64,000 nucleotides of DNA, taken from Vagococcus intermedius (GTDB lineage: Bacteria > Bacillota > Bacilli > Lactobacillales > Vagococcaceae). Position 1 is the first letter of the stretch, and each line of letters opens with the position of its first letter. Location: contig NZ_CP110232.1 of the NCBI RefSeq assembly GCF_029144185.1, positions 992,001 through 1,056,000 on the forward strand. Direction: 5' to 3'. Under the pieces are notes generated by a model. The model was not told where the DNA came from. It searched no databases and saw nothing but the letters and a program-made list of their open reading frames with translations. Positions 63,329 to 64,000 of the stretch are shown here, in pieces. Position numbers and translations under genes: made by a program.

Positions 63329-64000
63329 ATGGATATTTTAGAATTAAATAATTTTGTTGAAGGTACCTGGCATAATGGACGTCCCAAAGAAAAGGTATTA
63401 GTTGATCATTTTGCAATTGACTATGATAAAATTCGTACAGACAAGAAGACTTTATTCTTTGCAATGGATAAAGAGACCTGGTTGAGAGGGACTAAAAACA
63501 CAGGTGTTTATGCTAAATGGTAGGATACTCATGAAACTTTAAAAAAATATGAAAATGATTTAGCTGCAGTGGTTGTTCAACATAAGATCCCTGATCTAAA
63601 AACTAATTTACCACAATTAATAGTTGAAGATCCATACAAATTGATGCACGACCTTTTCGTAAATAATGCAAGTAAATCAAAAGCTAAACGTGTAGCTATT
63701 AGCGGAACAGTGGGGAAATCAACGACAACTAAATTAATTGCTGATGCTTTGGAACAAAATAATAGTGTGACTCGAACGGCAGGTAATCATAATTCTAGAA
63801 CAGGAGTGAAACTCACTGTTTTAAATGAAGTTGAAGAAGCTAAGTTTAGTGTAGTAGAAGTTGCTATGAATGCGCTGAACTATGGACCAGTTGATGCAGG
63901 GGTTATGGAGGATGTAGCTGTTGATTTAGGGGTTATTACAGAAATTAGTTTCGGTCAAGGTGGATTAGATGCCAATCGAACAATTGATTTGAAGACACGC
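63329..64000 (+). pseudogene. Mur-ligase-like gene with in-frame amber codon (partial)
   Basis: The frame opens at the ATG at 63329 (GGAG upstream) and reads 64 codons, ending GTKNTGVYAKW, to a TAG at 63521-63523. It then continues in the same frame with DTHETLKKYENDL and stays open to the window edge. The second part holds the ATP-binding loop VAISGTVGKSTTTKLIADAL and AGNHNSRTGVKLTVLNE, then VVEVAMNALN, as in Mur ligases and the related CapB-type enzymes that join amino acids or amides. Both parts read as one protein. The TAG is either a disabling mutation, a sequence error, or suppressed. The 3' end is beyond the window. Confidence 0.75.

Noticed and set aside
63521-63523. TAG read as pyrrolysine
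   Set aside because: No pyrrolysine genes are seen, and Firmicutes of this type are not known to use it; mutation or sequence error is simpler.

Overview
The window is about 64 kb of low-GC Gram-positive chromosome. The gene content points to Enterococcaceae, and a Vagococcus-like organism fits best, although no rRNA is present to place it. The main grounds are the hslU end, an E. faecalis-style maltose locus (malR-malM-malB-malP divergent from malT-mapP), glpKOF with glycerol-3-phosphate oxidase, two Mga-type regulators, strong AGGAGG ribosome sites with several TTG/GTG starts, and a fermentative pflBA pair. I saw no phage, insertion sequence, rRNA or CRISPR.

Layout. 1-3.1 kb: end of hslU, a LacX-like mutarotase, alanine dehydrogenase and plsY. 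3.2-7.2 kb: a cobalamin riboswitch with a terminator, then an ECF vitamin transporter (T, fused A-A, S) and a DUF4430 lipoprotein. 7.2-12.9 kb: an NAD-dependent epimerase-like gene and topoisomerase IV (parE, parC). 13.2-19.4 kb: pflB, pflA, a LysR regulator, ppaC and its usual unknown neighbour. 19.5-24.7 kb: accessory genes, namely a collagen-like tail-anchored small protein, an acyltransferase-3, an Mrr nuclease fused to an FtsK-gamma-like domain, two unknown genes, and a TetR-SMR efflux operon.

24.8-29.7 kb: a selenium locus. The selenocysteine tRNA gene lies divergent to selD-yedF-DUF3343-cysteine desulfurase-selA. No selB and no selenoprotein gene is visible, and the tRNA acceptor stem pairs poorly. 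29.9-37.6 kb: a small unknown, a LysM/Apf-like wall protein with a 45-bp tandem repeat and a WalR box, a degenerate M20 protein, a DsbB-like membrane protein with a DUF5993-like partner, a lipoprotein, an Mga regulator and small proteins. One of these (59 aa) sits behind a 21-bp perfect inverted repeat.

37.6-46 kb: maltose use. MalT imports and phosphorylates maltose, MapP removes the phosphate, MalP phosphorolyses maltose, MalB converts beta-glucose-1-phosphate to glucose-6-phosphate, MalM mutarotates the glucose, and MalR represses through two near-identical operators. 46.1-51.2 kb: a Fur-box operon for ferric-siderophore uptake with its own reductase. 51.4-64 kb: a CNNM/CBS membrane protein, an NADH-oxidase-like flavoprotein lacking its redox cysteine next to an Mga regulator, glpKOF with a cre site, a CsbD-like protein, a beta-helix protein with no signal peptide, a lipoprotein, and the start of a Mur-ligase-like gene broken by an in-frame amber codon.
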